Part shown: positions 37,653 to 47,595 of the stretch, one piece after another
How positions within the stretch are numbered: the first letter of the stretch is position 1
Layout: the number at the start of each line of letters is the position of its first letter
The notes under the pieces: model-generated
Databases searched by the model: none
The model's input: the letters and a program-made list of their open reading frames with translations, nothing else
What the model was told of the DNA's origin: nothing
Origin: Brevundimonas sp. Root1279
GTDB taxonomy: Bacteria; Pseudomonadota; Alphaproteobacteria; Caulobacterales; Caulobacteraceae
DNA length: 64,000 nt
Reading direction: 5' to 3'
NCBI RefSeq assembly: GCF_001425945.1
Contig: NZ_LMEB01000007.1
Coordinates: 186,163 to 250,162, forward strand
Position numbers and translations under genes: made by a program

Positions 37653-39130
37653 CAGCGGGCTCCCTGCGGCACGGTGGCGGCCGACAGGCCGAAGCCCGGC
37701 TGGCCGAGTTCGAAGTCGGAGACCGGCTGGTAGGCCGGGTTCATGCGGTCGAAGGCGAGGCCGCCGTCGATGAACACCTGGTCGGCGCGGGCGTAGACCG
37801 AGAACGGATTGGCGCTCCAGATCACCACGTCGGCGCGCTTGCCGGCCTCCAGCGAGCCGGTCTGGTCGGCGATGCCGAGCGACCGGGCCGGATTGAGCGT
37901 GATCCAGCTCATGGCCCGCTCTTCCGGGATGTTCATGCCGATGCGGCGGCCGGCGGCGAGGCCGGCGGCGGCTTCCTGGTTGAGGCGCTGGGTCAGTTCG
38001 GCGTCATCGGAGTGGATGACGGCGCAGGAGTTGGGCTGGGCGTCGACGAGCGCGGCGTTGGCCTCGACCGCGTCCAGGGCCTCCATCTTGAAGCCCCACC
38101 AGCCGGTCCACATGTCGGCGCAGATGCCTTCGCGGGCCAGTTGCGGGGCCAGCTTGTAGGCCTCGATGGCGTGGTGGAAGGCGGTGATCTTGTAGCCGAA
38201 CTCCTTCGACAGATCGATCATCATGGCCATCTCGTCGGCCCGGTAGCAGTGGTTCTGGATCAGGACGGTGCCGTCCAGGACTCCGGCCAGGGTCTCGAGC
38301 TGGAGGTTGCGGGTCGGGGGCGAGCCCTCGCCGTCCTCGCGCCACTTGTCCCACTTCGCCTTGTACTCGCGCGCGGCGATGAAGGCGGCGCGATAGCCGG
38401 CCATGTTGCCCATGCCGGTGGCGGGGCTCTGATTGCGGCCGCCATAGACGCGCGACGGGTTCTCGCCGCAGGCCATCTTCAGGCCGTAGGGCGCGCCGGG
38501 CATCTTCATGCCCTGCATGGTCACCGAGGGCACGTTGCGGACGGTGACGCCGCGGCCGCCGAACAGATTGGCCGAGCCCGGCAGGATCTGGAGGGTGGTC
38601 ACGCCGCCGGCGCGGGCGGTGTTGAAGCCGGGGTCCTGCGGCCAGAGGCTGTGCTCGGCCCAGACCTGGGCGGTGTTCGGGCTGGTGGCCTCGTTGCCGT
38701 CGCTCATGCCCTGCACGCCCGGCGACGGATAGACGCCGAGATGGGAGTGGACGTCGATGATGCCCGGGGTGACGAAGCGGCCGCGCGCGTCGACGACCTG
38801 GTGGCCGGACGGGACCGCGGTGGAGGCGTCGCCAACCGCGGCGACGCGGCCGTCGGTGACGATCACCACGCCGTTCTCGAACTTGCGGCCGGCGCCGTCG
38901 AAGACCGTGCCGCCGACGATGGCCAGGTTCTGGCGCGGCAGGCCGCGGTAGGTCGAGGGGAAGGGGTCGGGATTGTTGGCGAAGTCGAGGCCCGGGGCCA
39001 GCGGCTTGCGGGCCTCTGCGCTGGACGAGCCGTCGGCGGCGGGGGTCTCGCTCCCCGTGGTGGCGCAGGCCCCGAGGGCGAGCACGGCGAGGGCGGCGAG
39101 GCTGACACCCCGCAGGCGGCTTAGTCTCAT
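37652..39130 (-). CDS. Amidohydrolase family lipoprotein
   Basis: This 492-residue protein is the upstream gene of the coupled pair. It has a lipoprotein signal (LAVLALGACATTG, about Cys22) and then the amidohydrolase frame with VTPGIIDVHSHLGVY (His-x-His of the binuclear metal site), VLIQNHCYRADEM, ITAFHHAIEAYKLAP and SCAVIHSDDAELTQR, which supply the further His and Asp ligands. The last part (ITLNPARSLGIADQTGSLEAGKRADVVIW) is the typical C-terminal beta-sandwich. Likely an active periplasmic imidazolonepropionase- or prolidase-like hydrolase; substrate unknown. Confidence 0.9.
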   Translation of the reverse strand: MRLSRLRGVSLAALAVLALGACATTGSETPAADGSSSAEARKPLAPGLDFANNPDPFPSTYRGLPRQNLAIVGGTVFDGAGRKFENGVVIVTDGRVAAVGDASTAVPSGHQVVDARGRFVTPGIIDVHSHLGVYPSPGVQGMSDGNEATSPNTAQVWAEHSLWPQDPGFNTARAGGVTTLQILPGSANLFGGRGVTVRNVPSVTMQGMKMPGAPYGLKMACGENPSRVYGGRNQSPATGMGNMAGYRAAFIAAREYKAKWDKWREDGEGSPPTRNLQLETLAGVLDGTVLIQNHCYRADEMAMMIDLSKEFGYKITAFHHAIEAYKLAPQLAREGICADMWTGWWGFKMEALDAVEANAALVDAQPNSCAVIHSDDAELTQRLNQEAAAGLAAGRRIGMNIPEERAMSWITLNPARSLGIADQTGSLEAGKRADVVIWSANPFSVYARADQVFIDGGLAFDRMNPAYQPVSDFELGQPGFGLSAATVPQGAR

Positions 39131-39212
39131 GGAAAGCTCCCCTAGCGCACGGTCGCGCGCAGTCGGGGCGGATTACAAAAGGCTCAGCTGCGCCGCGACA
39201 AGGCCGGAAACA

Positions 39213-39491
39213 TTACAAGTCCGTAAGGCGGGATTTCAGGTCGTCCTCGGACAGTCCGTCGACCTCCAGCATCTTGGTCCGCGACTGCCCGCCCCGCGCC
39301 AGCGACACGGCGGACTTCGGTACGCCGAGGGTCTTGGCCAGGAGCTTGATCAGCGCCGCATTGGCCTCGCCCTCGATGGGGCGGGCGCGGACGCGGACCT
39401 TGAGGACGGGCCGGCCGTCGGCGTCGACATCCCAGCCGTCGATGCGGTCGGCGGACGCGCCGGGGGTCAGACGGACGGGGAGCTGGACCAT
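39213..39491 (-). CDS. DUF167 (YggU/UPF0235) family protein
   Basis: This 92-residue protein shows the family pattern: VRLTPGASADRIDG at the start, LKVRVRARPIEGEANAALIKLLAKTLGVPKSAVSLARG in the middle, and a Lys/Leu end. It is found in all domains and its biochemical role is not known. Upstream at 39561-39725 is a small possible gene in the same direction. Confidence 0.88.
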   Translation of the reverse strand: MVQLPVRLTPGASADRIDGWDVDADGRPVLKVRVRARPIEGEANAALIKLLAKTLGVPKSAVSLARGGQSRTKMLEVDGLSEDDLKSRLTDL

Positions 39492-39560
39492 CGCCTGGAA
39501 GGATCAAATCCGCGGGCGGGATTCAAGGGCGGCGGCCCGCCTTTGCTTCAAACCGCTGGC

Positions 39561-39725
39561 CTAGACAGCCATCGCTCCGGATCGCCGAAGCGCCTCGAAA
39601 ACGCGGCGGGCCATCAGCGGGTGCGTGATGTTGTGGGGCAGGAGCGGGCCGCACCCCATGGCGGTCGCGATCGCGATGACGGTGGCCCGGTCAACCTCCG
39701 AAAGCCCATGATAGGGATCCTTCAC
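39561..39725 (-). CDS. Small open reading frame, possible 54-residue protein
   Basis: A GTG start at 39725 is preceded by GGAGGA at good spacing (GGAGGACGTGCCGTG) and opens a 54-codon frame ending TAG at 39561. The product starts KDPYHGLSEVDRATVIAIA and contains a helix-forming middle (MARRVFEALRRSG). It resembles no family I know. It lies 69 bp upstream of the DUF167 gene. Support is the strong ribosome site and the coding-like composition; it may be a real small gene or a chance frame. Confidence 0.45.
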   Translation of the reverse strand: MKDPYHGLSEVDRATVIAIATAMGCGPLLPHNITHPLMARRVFEALRRSGAMAV

Positions 39726-39770
39726 GGCACGTCCTCCAACTCAACTGCGTACGTCATGGACCTCCGCACG

Positions 39771-40067
39771 GTCCAAGTCTATCTAAATCCGTGTTGAGCA
39801 AATCCGGAATCAAATCCTCCGTAGTTCGGATGCCCGGATAGGCTTTATTTCAATCACTGTACAAATCATGCAGTATCGCTGAAAAGTTTGACGCAATCGG
39901 AAGCGCATGAAGGCTTCGCAGAATCATTGCGCACCGCCGATTTACGTCAAACAGCCAAGATTATAGCCCCCGCCAGCAGGCAGGAATCGCGTTATCGGCC
40001 CCTATTGCATCGATCAGTTTGGGGTGGCCGCTGAACGGATCGCACCGGACGCCCGCCCTTCGCCCAT
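39771..40067. other. AT-rich spacer without a recognisable gene
   Basis: This stretch of about 300 bp is markedly richer in A and T than the rest of the window (for example CTTTATTTCAATCACTGTAC and GAAAAGTTTGACGCAATCGG). I find no convincing coding frame or known RNA. It may hold the promoter of the small gene and DUF167 gene (minus strand) or be a remnant of foreign DNA. It ends at the etfBA terminator. Confidence 0.5.
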
Positions 40068-40103
40068 GAAAAAGGGCGCGGCCCCGTGCGGCGCCGCGCC
40101 CTT
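40068..40103 (-). terminator. Rho-independent terminator of etfBA
   Basis: On the minus strand AAGGGCGCGGC (40103-40093) and GCCGCGCCCTT (40082-40072) form a perfect 11-bp stem, followed directly by a T-run (CCCTTTTTC). It begins 28 bp after the etfA stop. The strand and T-tract fit termination of the etfB-etfA transcript. Confidence 0.9.
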
Positions 40104-40130
40104 CTCGATCCGTCTGGCGGAGGTTGGGCC

Positions 40131-41060
40131 CTAGCCCAGCGCCTTCATCAGCTCGGGCACGGCGGTCTTGTAGTCGGCGACCCAGCCGTAGTCGGCGACC
40201 TGGAAGATCGGGGCGTCGGCGTCCTTGTTGATGGCGACGATGACCTTGGAGTCCTTCATGCCGGCGAGGTGCTGGATGGCGCCCGAGATGCCGATGGCGA
40301 TGTAGAGGGCCGGGGCGACCACCTTGCCGGTCTGGCCCACCTGGTAGTCGTTCGGGGCGTAGCCGGCGTCGACCGCGGCGCGCGACGCGCCGACGGCGGC
40401 GCCCAGCTTGTCGGCCAGGGGGTCCATGACGGCGTGGAACTCTTCCGACGAGCCGAGGGCGCGGCCGCCCGAAACGACGATCTTGGCGGCGCCCAGTTCC
40501 GGGCGGTCCGACTTGACCATCTCGTCCGAGACGAAGGTCGTCTTGGTCGCTTCGGCGCCGGCGACGGTCTCGACCGAAGCCGAGCCGCCTTCAGCGGCGG
40601 CGGCGAAGGCGGTCGGGCGGACGGTGATGACCTTCTTGGCGTCCGAGGACTGGACGGTCTCCAGGGCGTTGCCGGCGTAGATCGGGCGCACGAAGGTATC
40701 GGCCGAGACGACCTCGACGATGTCCGAGATCGGGGCGACGTCGAGCTTGGCGGCGAGACGCGGAGCGAAATTCTTGCCATCGGTGTTGGCCGGGGTCAGC
40801 ACGGCGTCGTAGCCGGCCGCCAGCGGCAGGACGGTGGCCTCGACGGCCTCGGCCAGCATCTTGCCCAGGCCGGCGCTCTCGGCGAGCAGGACCTTGCGCA
40901 CGCCGGTGATCTTGGCGGCGGCGTCGGCCACGGCCTTGGCGCCCTGGCCGAGGACCAGCAGGTCCACGTCGCTCGAGATGGCCAGGGCGGCGGTGACGGT
41001 CTTGTGGGTGGTGTCGCGAACGTGGGCGCCGTCGTGATCGGCGATGACGAGAACGGCCAT
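40131..41060 (-). CDS. etfA: Electron transfer flavoprotein alpha subunit
   Basis: EtfA with EtfB forms the FAD-containing heterodimer that carries electrons from acyl-CoA dehydrogenases to ETF-ubiquinone oxidoreductase. The 309-residue protein has the N-terminal nucleotide-fold domain and the C-terminal FAD domain with [61 protein letters not shown] and [16 protein letters not shown]. Its start overlaps the etfB stop by one base (TAATG). A strong terminator follows. Confidence 0.96.
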   Translation of the reverse strand: MAVLVIADHDGAHVRDTTHKTVTAALAISSDVDLLVLGQGAKAVADAAAKITGVRKVLLAESAGLGKMLAEAVEATVLPLAAGYDAVLTPANTDGKNFAPRLAAKLDVAPISDIVEVVSADTFVRPIYAGNALETVQSSDAKKVITVRPTAFAAAAEGGSASVETVAGAEATKTTFVSDEMVKSDRPELGAAKIVVSGGRALGSSEEFHAVMDPLADKLGAAVGASRAAVDAGYAPNDYQVGQTGKVVAPALYIAIGISGAIQHLAGMKDSKVIVAINKDADAPIFQVADYGWVADYKTAVPELMKALG

Positions 41061-41824
41061 TACAGGACCCCCGCGGACTTGAGCTTGGAAACCAGTTCGG
41101 CGGCGTCAGCCACCTTCACGCCGGCGGAACGCTTCGGCGGCTCGGACACCTTCTGCACCTTGAGGCGCGGGGCGACGTCGACGCCGTAGTCGGCGACCGC
41201 CTTGACCGTGATCTCCTTCTTCTTGGCCTTCATGATGTTCGGCAGGGAGGCGTAGCGCGGGGTGTTGAGGCGCAGATCGACCGAGACCACGGCCGGCAGG
41301 CTGGCGGCGACGGTCTGCAGGCCGCCGTCGACTTCGCGGGTGACAGTGGCCTTGCCGCCGCCGATTTCCACCTTCGAGGCGAAGGTCGCCTGGGGCCAGT
41401 CGAGCAGGGCCGCCAGCATCTGGCCGACGGCGTTGTTGTCGCCGTCGATCGACTGCTTGCCGAGCAGGACCAGGTCCGGCTTCTCCTCGTCGACCACGGC
41501 CTTGAGCAGCTTGGCGACGGCCAGCGGCTCGAGGTCGGCGTCCGACTGGATCAACAGGCCGCGATCCGCGCCCATGGCCAGGGCGGTGCGGATGGTCTCC
41601 TGCGCCTGGGTGACGCCGATGGAGACGACCACGATCTCTTCGACCGAGCCGGCGGCGTGGTGCTCCTTGCCTTCCTTCATGCGCACGGCCTCTTCGACGG
41701 CGATCTCGTCGAACGGATTCATGCTCATCTTGACGTTGGCGAGATCGACGCCGGACTGGTCCGCTTTCACGCGGGCCTTGACGTTGGAGTCGATCACCCG
41801 TTTGACGGGGACGAGAACCTTCAT
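41060..41824 (-). CDS. etfB: Electron transfer flavoprotein beta subunit
   Basis: This 254-residue EtfB starts [20 protein letters not shown]. It has the AMP-binding domain with [42 protein letters not shown] and [22 protein letters not shown], and the ETF beta signature [14 protein letters not shown]...[16 protein letters not shown]. The C-terminal arm that embraces EtfA is present. Start 41824 gives the usual length; an upstream start adds 22 residues with no family match. A one-base overlap with etfA couples the pair. Confidence 0.96.
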   Translation of the reverse strand: MKVLVPVKRVIDSNVKARVKADQSGVDLANVKMSMNPFDEIAVEEAVRMKEGKEHHAAGSVEEIVVVSIGVTQAQETIRTALAMGADRGLLIQSDADLEPLAVAKLLKAVVDEEKPDLVLLGKQSIDGDNNAVGQMLAALLDWPQATFASKVEIGGGKATVTREVDGGLQTVAASLPAVVSVDLRLNTPRYASLPNIMKAKKKEITVKAVADYGVDVAPRLKVQKVSEPPKRSAGVKVADAAELVSKLKSAGVL

Positions 41825-41928
41825 TTGAGTATCCACAAAGTCGCCGGAATGTTGGGTCAGGCAATAGGTACGCCGAACCCGGCCTGTCAACGTAACGTGG
41901 CGTCAACTCGCTCCAACGGATCTAACCG

Positions 41929-42264
41929 ATGCACCGTCTCCTGACCATGAAACGGCTGAGCGTCCTGTTCCTCTGCACATTCGCCGTGCTGATGGGCGGA
42001 GTGTTCGCCTATGAGGCCCTGGTGACCGCGCCGGGCGACCGCTGCGAAGCCGAGGGCAAGTGGTGGGACCCCAGCGGCCGGGTCTGCGCCCAGCCGATCG
42101 CCATCGCCGAGATCACCAAGCGCCCGCCCGGCGTGAGCCGCAAGGACGCCTCCGTGGCCAAGCTGCAGGAGCTGGTCGAGATCGAGCACGGCCTGGCCGC
42201 CGCCAAGGCCGCCCGCGACGCCGACGCCGAGCGGCAGCGCGTCCGCCTGGCGGCCGAGCGCTAA
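41929..42264 (+). CDS. Small membrane-anchored or secreted protein of unknown function
   Basis: This 111-residue protein has one hydrophobic N-terminal segment (SVLFLCTFAVLMGGVFAYEAL), then a short Cys-containing region (GDRCEAEGKWWDPSGRVCAQP) that could form a disulfide loop, and a charged helical tail (KLQELVEIEHGLAAAKAARDADAERQRVR). An alternative ATG at 41947 would shorten it by six residues. Neither start has a strong ribosome site. It is divergent from etfB and ends 4 bp before the converging adenosyltransferase gene. Confidence 0.6.
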   Translation: MHRLLTMKRLSVLFLCTFAVLMGGVFAYEALVTAPGDRCEAEGKWWDPSGRVCAQPIAIAEITKRPPGVSRKDASVAKLQELVEIEHGLAAAKAARDADAERQRVRLAAER

Positions 42265-42268
42265 GCCG

Positions 42269-42841
42269 TCAGCGGGTTCCGCCCGGAACCCACTTCACGT
42301 CGTCCGCCCCGTTGGCGTTGGCCCGGCGGGCGGCCACGAACAAGTGATCCGACAGCCGGTTGAGATAGCGCAGCGCGACCGGCGACAAATCGCGCCCGGC
42401 CTCGATGCCGCGGATCACGTCACGCTCGGCGCGGCGGCAGACGGTGCGGGCCAGGTGCAGGTGTGCGGACAGGGCCGAGCCGCCCGGCAGGATGAAGCTG
42501 TCCAGCGCCTTCAGGCTCTCGTTCATCCAGTCGATCTCGGCTTCCAGCCGCTCGACCTGACCGTCGAGGATGCGCAGCGCCTCCCACTTGGGGGCCGGCG
42601 TGTGCGGGGTGGCCAGGTCGGCGCCCAGATCGAAGAGCTCGTTCTGGATCCGGCCGAGCATGGCGTCGATGCGATCGTTCTGGCCGGAGTGGAGCCGGGC
42701 CAGGCCGAGGACGGCGTTCAGCTCGTCGACGGCGCCATAGGCCTCGACGCGCGGATCGGTCTTGGACACCGGCTCGCCCGAGGCCAGGCGGGTTTCGCCG
42801 CCGTCGCCGGTCTTCGTATAGATGCGGTTGAGCACGACCAT
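42269..42841 (-). CDS. Cob(I)yrinic acid a,c-diamide adenosyltransferase, PduO type
   Basis: This 190-residue enzyme adenosylates cob(I)alamin to make adenosylcobalamin. PduO-family signatures are clear: RIYTKTGDGGETRLASGE (ATP site, about 6-23), VEAYGAVDELNAVLGLAR, FDLGADLATP and, near the C-terminus, ARTVCRRAERDVIRG and LRYLNRLSDHLFVAARRANANG. It is followed upstream on the same strand by the HIG1-like gene with a 4 bp gap, an arrangement that commonly accompanies etfBA in alphaproteobacteria. Confidence 0.93.
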   Translation of the reverse strand: MVVLNRIYTKTGDGGETRLASGEPVSKTDPRVEAYGAVDELNAVLGLARLHSGQNDRIDAMLGRIQNELFDLGADLATPHTPAPKWEALRILDGQVERLEAEIDWMNESLKALDSFILPGGSALSAHLHLARTVCRRAERDVIRGIEAGRDLSPVALRYLNRLSDHLFVAARRANANGADDVKWVPGGTR

Positions 42842-42845
42842 CCGG

Positions 42846-43049
42846 TCAGGCCCCGTGCGTGGACTTCCACCACATGCCGAGGACGAGCAGGGCCACCGCC
42901 ACCGCCTGCAACACCACGCGCAGGCGCATGAGCTTGTTCGACCGCGAGCGGGCCTCCGGCCCGTCCTGGTAGAGCGAGCGGATGCCGAAGGCGAGGGTGA
43001 CGGCCACGGCGAGGATGGCGACGATGATCAGGATGTCGAGAATACCCAT
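42846..43049 (-). CDS. Twin transmembrane (HIG1-like) small membrane protein
   Basis: This 67-residue protein has two hydrophobic helices (ILDILIIVAILAVAVTLAFGI and LQAVAVALLVLGMWW) linked by a basic loop SRSNKLMRLRVV. The spacing and the SxKLMRxRV loop match bacterial HIG1-domain twin-TM proteins, which are linked to cytochrome oxidase supercomplexes in mitochondria. It starts 4 bp upstream of the adenosyltransferase gene. Confidence 0.8.
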   Translation of the reverse strand: MGILDILIIVAILAVAVTLAFGIRSLYQDGPEARSRSNKLMRLRVVLQAVAVALLVLGMWWKSTHGA

Positions 43050-43192
43050 GCGGCCGTTCTAGGCTTCGCCGTCCCGCCGCGCCAGCCTCCGTACAAACCC
43101 TGACAGGGGAGCAAGCGACGCACCTGGCACGTTATTCCGGGGTCGTGGATGCCCGGCCGATCGGAGCTGGGCGGCGACGGGAGGATCTGCCC

Positions 43193-44014
43193 GTGACTCG
43201 CTGGGTCTATATTCTGCAGGAGGTCGCCGGGATCACGACCACCCTGGCCGAAAGCCGCGCCCGCCTCGCCGACCTCGTCGGAGCCGCCAACATCGAAGCG
43301 GACCGGCACGTCGACAACGCCTTCCACTTCGCCCTCAACCAGACCGGCATCGAACGCTTCCGCAGTGGACCGGCCAAGGCGGAGGGCTGGGTCGAGCACG
43401 ATCGCGCCGATCCCTGGGCCAGCACCGCCGCACCGGCGGCCGCCGGCGGTCTGCCCAAGTGGCTGCCGTGGCTATTGCTGGCGGTTCTGGCGCTGCTGGC
43501 CATCCTGGCCTTCCGCAGCTGCGGCGGCCCGAAGGTCGACGCGCCCGAGGTCGAGACCGCCGCGGTCGAGCCGCTGCCCGCTCCGGACATGCCGGCCCTG
43601 CCGAAGATCGAGACTCCACAGCCCGCCAGCACCGGCCTCGCCAGCTATCTGGAAGGGACGGAGCCGACCCCGCGGCGGTTCATCTTCGACAATCTGAATT
43701 ATGAGACGGATTCGGCTCGGCTGGCGGCGGACGCCAGCAATGTGGTCGGCGCCATCGTGGTCATCCTGAAGCAGCACCCGACCGCGCGTGTCGGGGTGGT
43801 CGGCTACACCGACTCCGAGGGCGACGACGCCGCAAATCTGAAGCTGTCGCAAGACCGCGCGACCTCGGTGTCCCAGGCGCTGCAGGCCCAAGGCATTGCG
43901 GCCGACCGGATCGAGGCCCGCGGGCTCGGCGAGGCCGACCCGATCGCTTCGAACGAGACGGCCGACGGCAAGGCGCAGAACCGCCGGACCGAGCTGGTCG
44001 TGCTGGCGCGCTGA
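43193..44014 (+). CDS. OmpA-family protein with internal membrane helix
   Basis: This 273-residue protein has a C-terminal OmpA-like peptidoglycan-binding domain (about 155-273): FDNLNYETDSARLAADA, VVGYTDSEGDDAANLKLSQDRA and ARGLGEADPIASNETADGKAQNRRTEL. Before it lies a single membrane segment WLPWLLLAVLALLAILAFRSC (about 88-108), and before that a cytoplasmic-looking N-terminal domain of about 85 residues (ITTTLAESRARLADLVGAAN). I chose a GTG start at 43193 because it follows GGGAGGA at good spacing. The layout suggests inner-membrane anchoring with the OmpA domain in the periplasm. Confidence 0.82.
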   Translation: MTRWVYILQEVAGITTTLAESRARLADLVGAANIEADRHVDNAFHFALNQTGIERFRSGPAKAEGWVEHDRADPWASTAAPAAAGGLPKWLPWLLLAVLALLAILAFRSCGGPKVDAPEVETAAVEPLPAPDMPALPKIETPQPASTGLASYLEGTEPTPRRFIFDNLNYETDSARLAADASNVVGAIVVILKQHPTARVGVVGYTDSEGDDAANLKLSQDRATSVSQALQAQGIAADRIEARGLGEADPIASNETADGKAQNRRTELVVLAR

Positions 44015-44021
44015 TTGAGGA

Positions 44022-44050
44022 GCCCCGGGGCCGGTTCGCCGGCCCCGGGC
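44022..44050. terminator. Hairpin between the OmpA-like gene and ahcY
   Basis: GCCCCGGGGCCGG (44022-44034) pairs with CCGGCCCCGGGC (44039-44050) around a TTCG tetraloop. It lies 8 bp from each of two converging stops and probably ends both transcripts, although neither side has a long T-run. Confidence 0.7.
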
Positions 44051-44058
44051 GGTAGTCC

Positions 44059-45450
<1,392 letters not shown>

Positions 45451-45484
45451 GAGGGGCCTCTGGCGCGTCTTGCGGTTTGGCGCC

Positions 45485-45513
45485 GCTATAGCCCGCCCGC
45501 CGCCGGGGGGCAA
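45485..45513 (-). promoter_or_regulatory. Probable sigma-70-type promoter of ahcY
   Basis: On the minus strand TTGCCC (45513-45508) and TATAGC (45490-45485) are separated by exactly 17 bp. The -10 box lies 34 bp upstream of the ahcY ATG, giving a leader of about 25-30 nt. The match at -35 is moderate. Confidence 0.5.
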
Positions 45514-45520
45514 TGAACCC

Positions 45521-45536
45521 ATAAGGATATCCTTAT
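45521..45536. promoter_or_regulatory. Palindromic operator upstream of ahcY, probable SahR/ArsR-type site
   Basis: ATAAGGATATCCTTAT is a perfect 16-bp palindrome in an AT-rich island of an otherwise GC-rich region. It lies 7 bp upstream of the likely -35 box of ahcY and about 80 bp upstream of the divergent retropepsin gene. Its form (ATAARGATATCYTTAT) is like operators of SAH-responsive ArsR-family regulators that control methionine-cycle genes in proteobacteria. That link is from memory of the family and is not proven here. Confidence 0.65.
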
Positions 45537-45615
45537 ATGAAGCTTCGGACATAAAGGCCGGGGCCGCTCGCCGGACATTGTTTTCCGTGCCACCATCCTC
45601 CGTGGGAGGAGCGTC

Positions 45616-46548
45616 ATGACAGTCGAGGGACTGAACCGTCGCCTGCTGGGCGGCGCAATGCTGGTCGGTCTCGCCGCGCCGGGCCTGGTCCGGGCGCAGG
45701 AGGCGCCTGACAGCGATTTCCTCGCCGACCAGACCACCGACCGGGTCCGACGCTCGACTGTCCCCGTCTACATCAACGGCCAGGGCCCGCTTCGCTTCGC
45801 CGTCGACACCGCCGCCAGCGCCTCGGTGGTCGCCAGCGACCTGGTCGAGCGGCTGGCCATCGCCCCCGCGGGCGAGGTCGACATGCATACGGTGATCGGG
45901 CTGGAGCGGGTGCCGGCCGTCCGCGCCGAGACCCTGGCCAGCGGCGCCCTGCAGGTCGGCGGCGTGCGCCTGGCGGTCGGCTCGCGGGCCGGACTGATCG
46001 GCCTCGACGGCCTGCTGGGGCTGGACCTGCTGGCCGACCAGCGGCTGATCATGCGCTTTCGGGGGTCCGGCCGGTCGTCGATCAACCGGTCCCGTCCGGA
46101 CCCGGACAAATTCCTCGGCGTGGTGCGCCCGCGCGTTCGCTTCCAGCCGCCGCAGGGCGGGAACACCGAGCTGATGGTGGTCGATGCGACGGTTCGCGGC
46201 CACCACGTGCAGGCGATCGTCGACACCGGGGCCCAGGTGACGCTGATCAATCCGGCGTTGGCCGCGATCGCCGGGGCCCGCCCATTCCAGAGCCGGACGA
46301 TCGGCGGCGACCCGGTCGTCCAGTCGCCCACCGGCCGCGCCGCCCTGGCCGAGGCGATAATCCTGTCATCAGTGCGTTTCGACGATCTGGCCATCGACCG
46401 GCTGGCGGTGCTGATGGGCGACTTCCACATCTTCCGCCTGCTCGGCCTTCAGGACACGCCGGCCATGTTGATGGGGGTGGACGTGCTGGGCGTGTTCAAC
46501 CGCGTGGTGATCGATCTCAAGCGCGGCGAGATCATTATGGACGTCTGA
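45616..46548 (+). CDS. Retropepsin-like aspartic protease with two domains, exported
   Basis: This 310-residue protein has a signal segment ([21 protein letters not shown]) and two aspartyl protease-like halves. The first active-site motif is [12 protein letters not shown] (about 61-72), and the second is [12 protein letters not shown] (about 205-216). Only the second has the canonical DTG; the first is DTA. A single chain with two such halves resembles pepsin-type bilobal folding rather than a retroviral homodimer. It is divergent from ahcY and followed by bioB at 41 bp. Confidence 0.78.
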   Translation: MTVEGLNRRLLGGAMLVGLAAPGLVRAQEAPDSDFLADQTTDRVRRSTVPVYINGQGPLRFAVDTAASASVVASDLVERLAIAPAGEVDMHTVIGLERVPAVRAETLASGALQVGGVRLAVGSRAGLIGLDGLLGLDLLADQRLIMRFRGSGRSSINRSRPDPDKFLGVVRPRVRFQPPQGGNTELMVVDATVRGHHVQAIVDTGAQVTLINPALAAIAGARPFQSRTIGGDPVVQSPTGRAALAEAIILSSVRFDDLAIDRLAVLMGDFHIFRLLGLQDTPAMLMGVDVLGVFNRVVIDLKRGEIIMDV

Positions 46549-46589
46549 GGGGGCTTGTCCGTCGCCGCGGCGCGCGTCAGGGAAGCGGC

Positions 46590-47591
46590 ATGACCCGCGA
46601 CCTCTCGATCCCCCGCCACGACTGGACCCTGGAAGAGGTGGAGGCGCTGTTCGCCCGCCCGTTCATGGAGCTGGTGTTCGACGCCGCCACGGCGCACCGG
46701 AGGTGGTTCGACCCGTCCGAGGTGCAGAAGAGCCAGTTGCTGTCGATCAAGACCGGCGGCTGCGCCGAGAACTGCGGCTACTGCTCGCAGTCGGCCAGCT
46801 TCGACACGGGGCTGAAGGCCGAGAAGCTGATGGACGCCCAGGCGGTCATCGCCGAAGCGATGGCGGCCAAGGCGGGCGGGGCGAGCCGCTTCTGCATGGG
46901 CGCGGCCTGGCGCGAGCTGAAGGACCGCGACACGCCCAAGCTGGCGACGATGATCGCGGGGGTGAAGGCGCTGGGGCTGGAGACCTGCGCCACCCTGGGC
47001 ATGCTGACCGCCGACCAGGCGAGGCAGCTGAAGGACGCCGGGCTGGACTATTACAACCACAACCTCGACACCGGGCCGGACTACTACGCCGAGGTGGTGA
47101 CGACGCGGACCTATCAGGATCGGCTCGACACCCTGCAGCACGTCCGCGACGCGGGCATGAACACCTGCTGCGGCGGCATCGTCGGCATGGGCGAGGCGCG
47201 GCGGGACCGGGCCGGCCTGTTGCATGCCCTGGCCACCCTGCCCGAGCACCCCGACAGCCTGCCGGTCAACGCCCTGGTGCCGGTCACCGGCACGCCGCTG
47301 GGCGACCGGGTCAAGAAGGAGGGCGAGATCGACCCGATCGAGTTCGTCCGCACCGTCGCCGTCGCCCGCCTGGTCTGCCCCAAGGCCATGGTGCGGCTGT
47401 CGGCCGGGCGCGAGACGATGAGCCCGGAGATGCAGGCCCTGTGCTTCCTGGCCGGCGCCAACTCGATCTTTGTCGGCGGCAAGCTGCTGACCACGCCCAA
47501 TCCCGAACAGGACGAGGACGCCCGCCTGTTCGCCCTGCTCGACCTGAAGGCCATGGAGCCCAGGGGCGAGGGCGCCGCCTGCGCAGCCTGA
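46590..47591 (+). CDS. bioB: Biotin synthase
   Basis: BioB is a radical SAM enzyme that inserts sulfur into dethiobiotin. The 333-residue protein has the [4Fe-4S] cluster motif Cys58-x3-Cys62-x2-Cys65 ([14 protein letters not shown]), then [30 protein letters not shown] and [10 protein letters not shown]. These place the [2Fe-2S] ligands Cys (FCMG, CATLG, TCCGG) and Arg. The end ([20 protein letters not shown]) is typical. No other bio genes are in the window. Confidence 0.97.
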   Translation: MTRDLSIPRHDWTLEEVEALFARPFMELVFDAATAHRRWFDPSEVQKSQLLSIKTGGCAENCGYCSQSASFDTGLKAEKLMDAQAVIAEAMAAKAGGASRFCMGAAWRELKDRDTPKLATMIAGVKALGLETCATLGMLTADQARQLKDAGLDYYNHNLDTGPDYYAEVVTTRTYQDRLDTLQHVRDAGMNTCCGGIVGMGEARRDRAGLLHALATLPEHPDSLPVNALVPVTGTPLGDRVKKEGEIDPIEFVRTVAVARLVCPKAMVRLSAGRETMSPEMQALCFLAGANSIFVGGKLLTTPNPEQDEDARLFALLDLKAMEPRGEGAACAA

Positions 47592-47595
47592 TCGG

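Noticed and set aside
45451-45484. SAH or SAM riboswitch in the ahcY leader
   Set aside because: The likely leader is only about 25-30 nt, too short for known SAH or SAM riboswitches.
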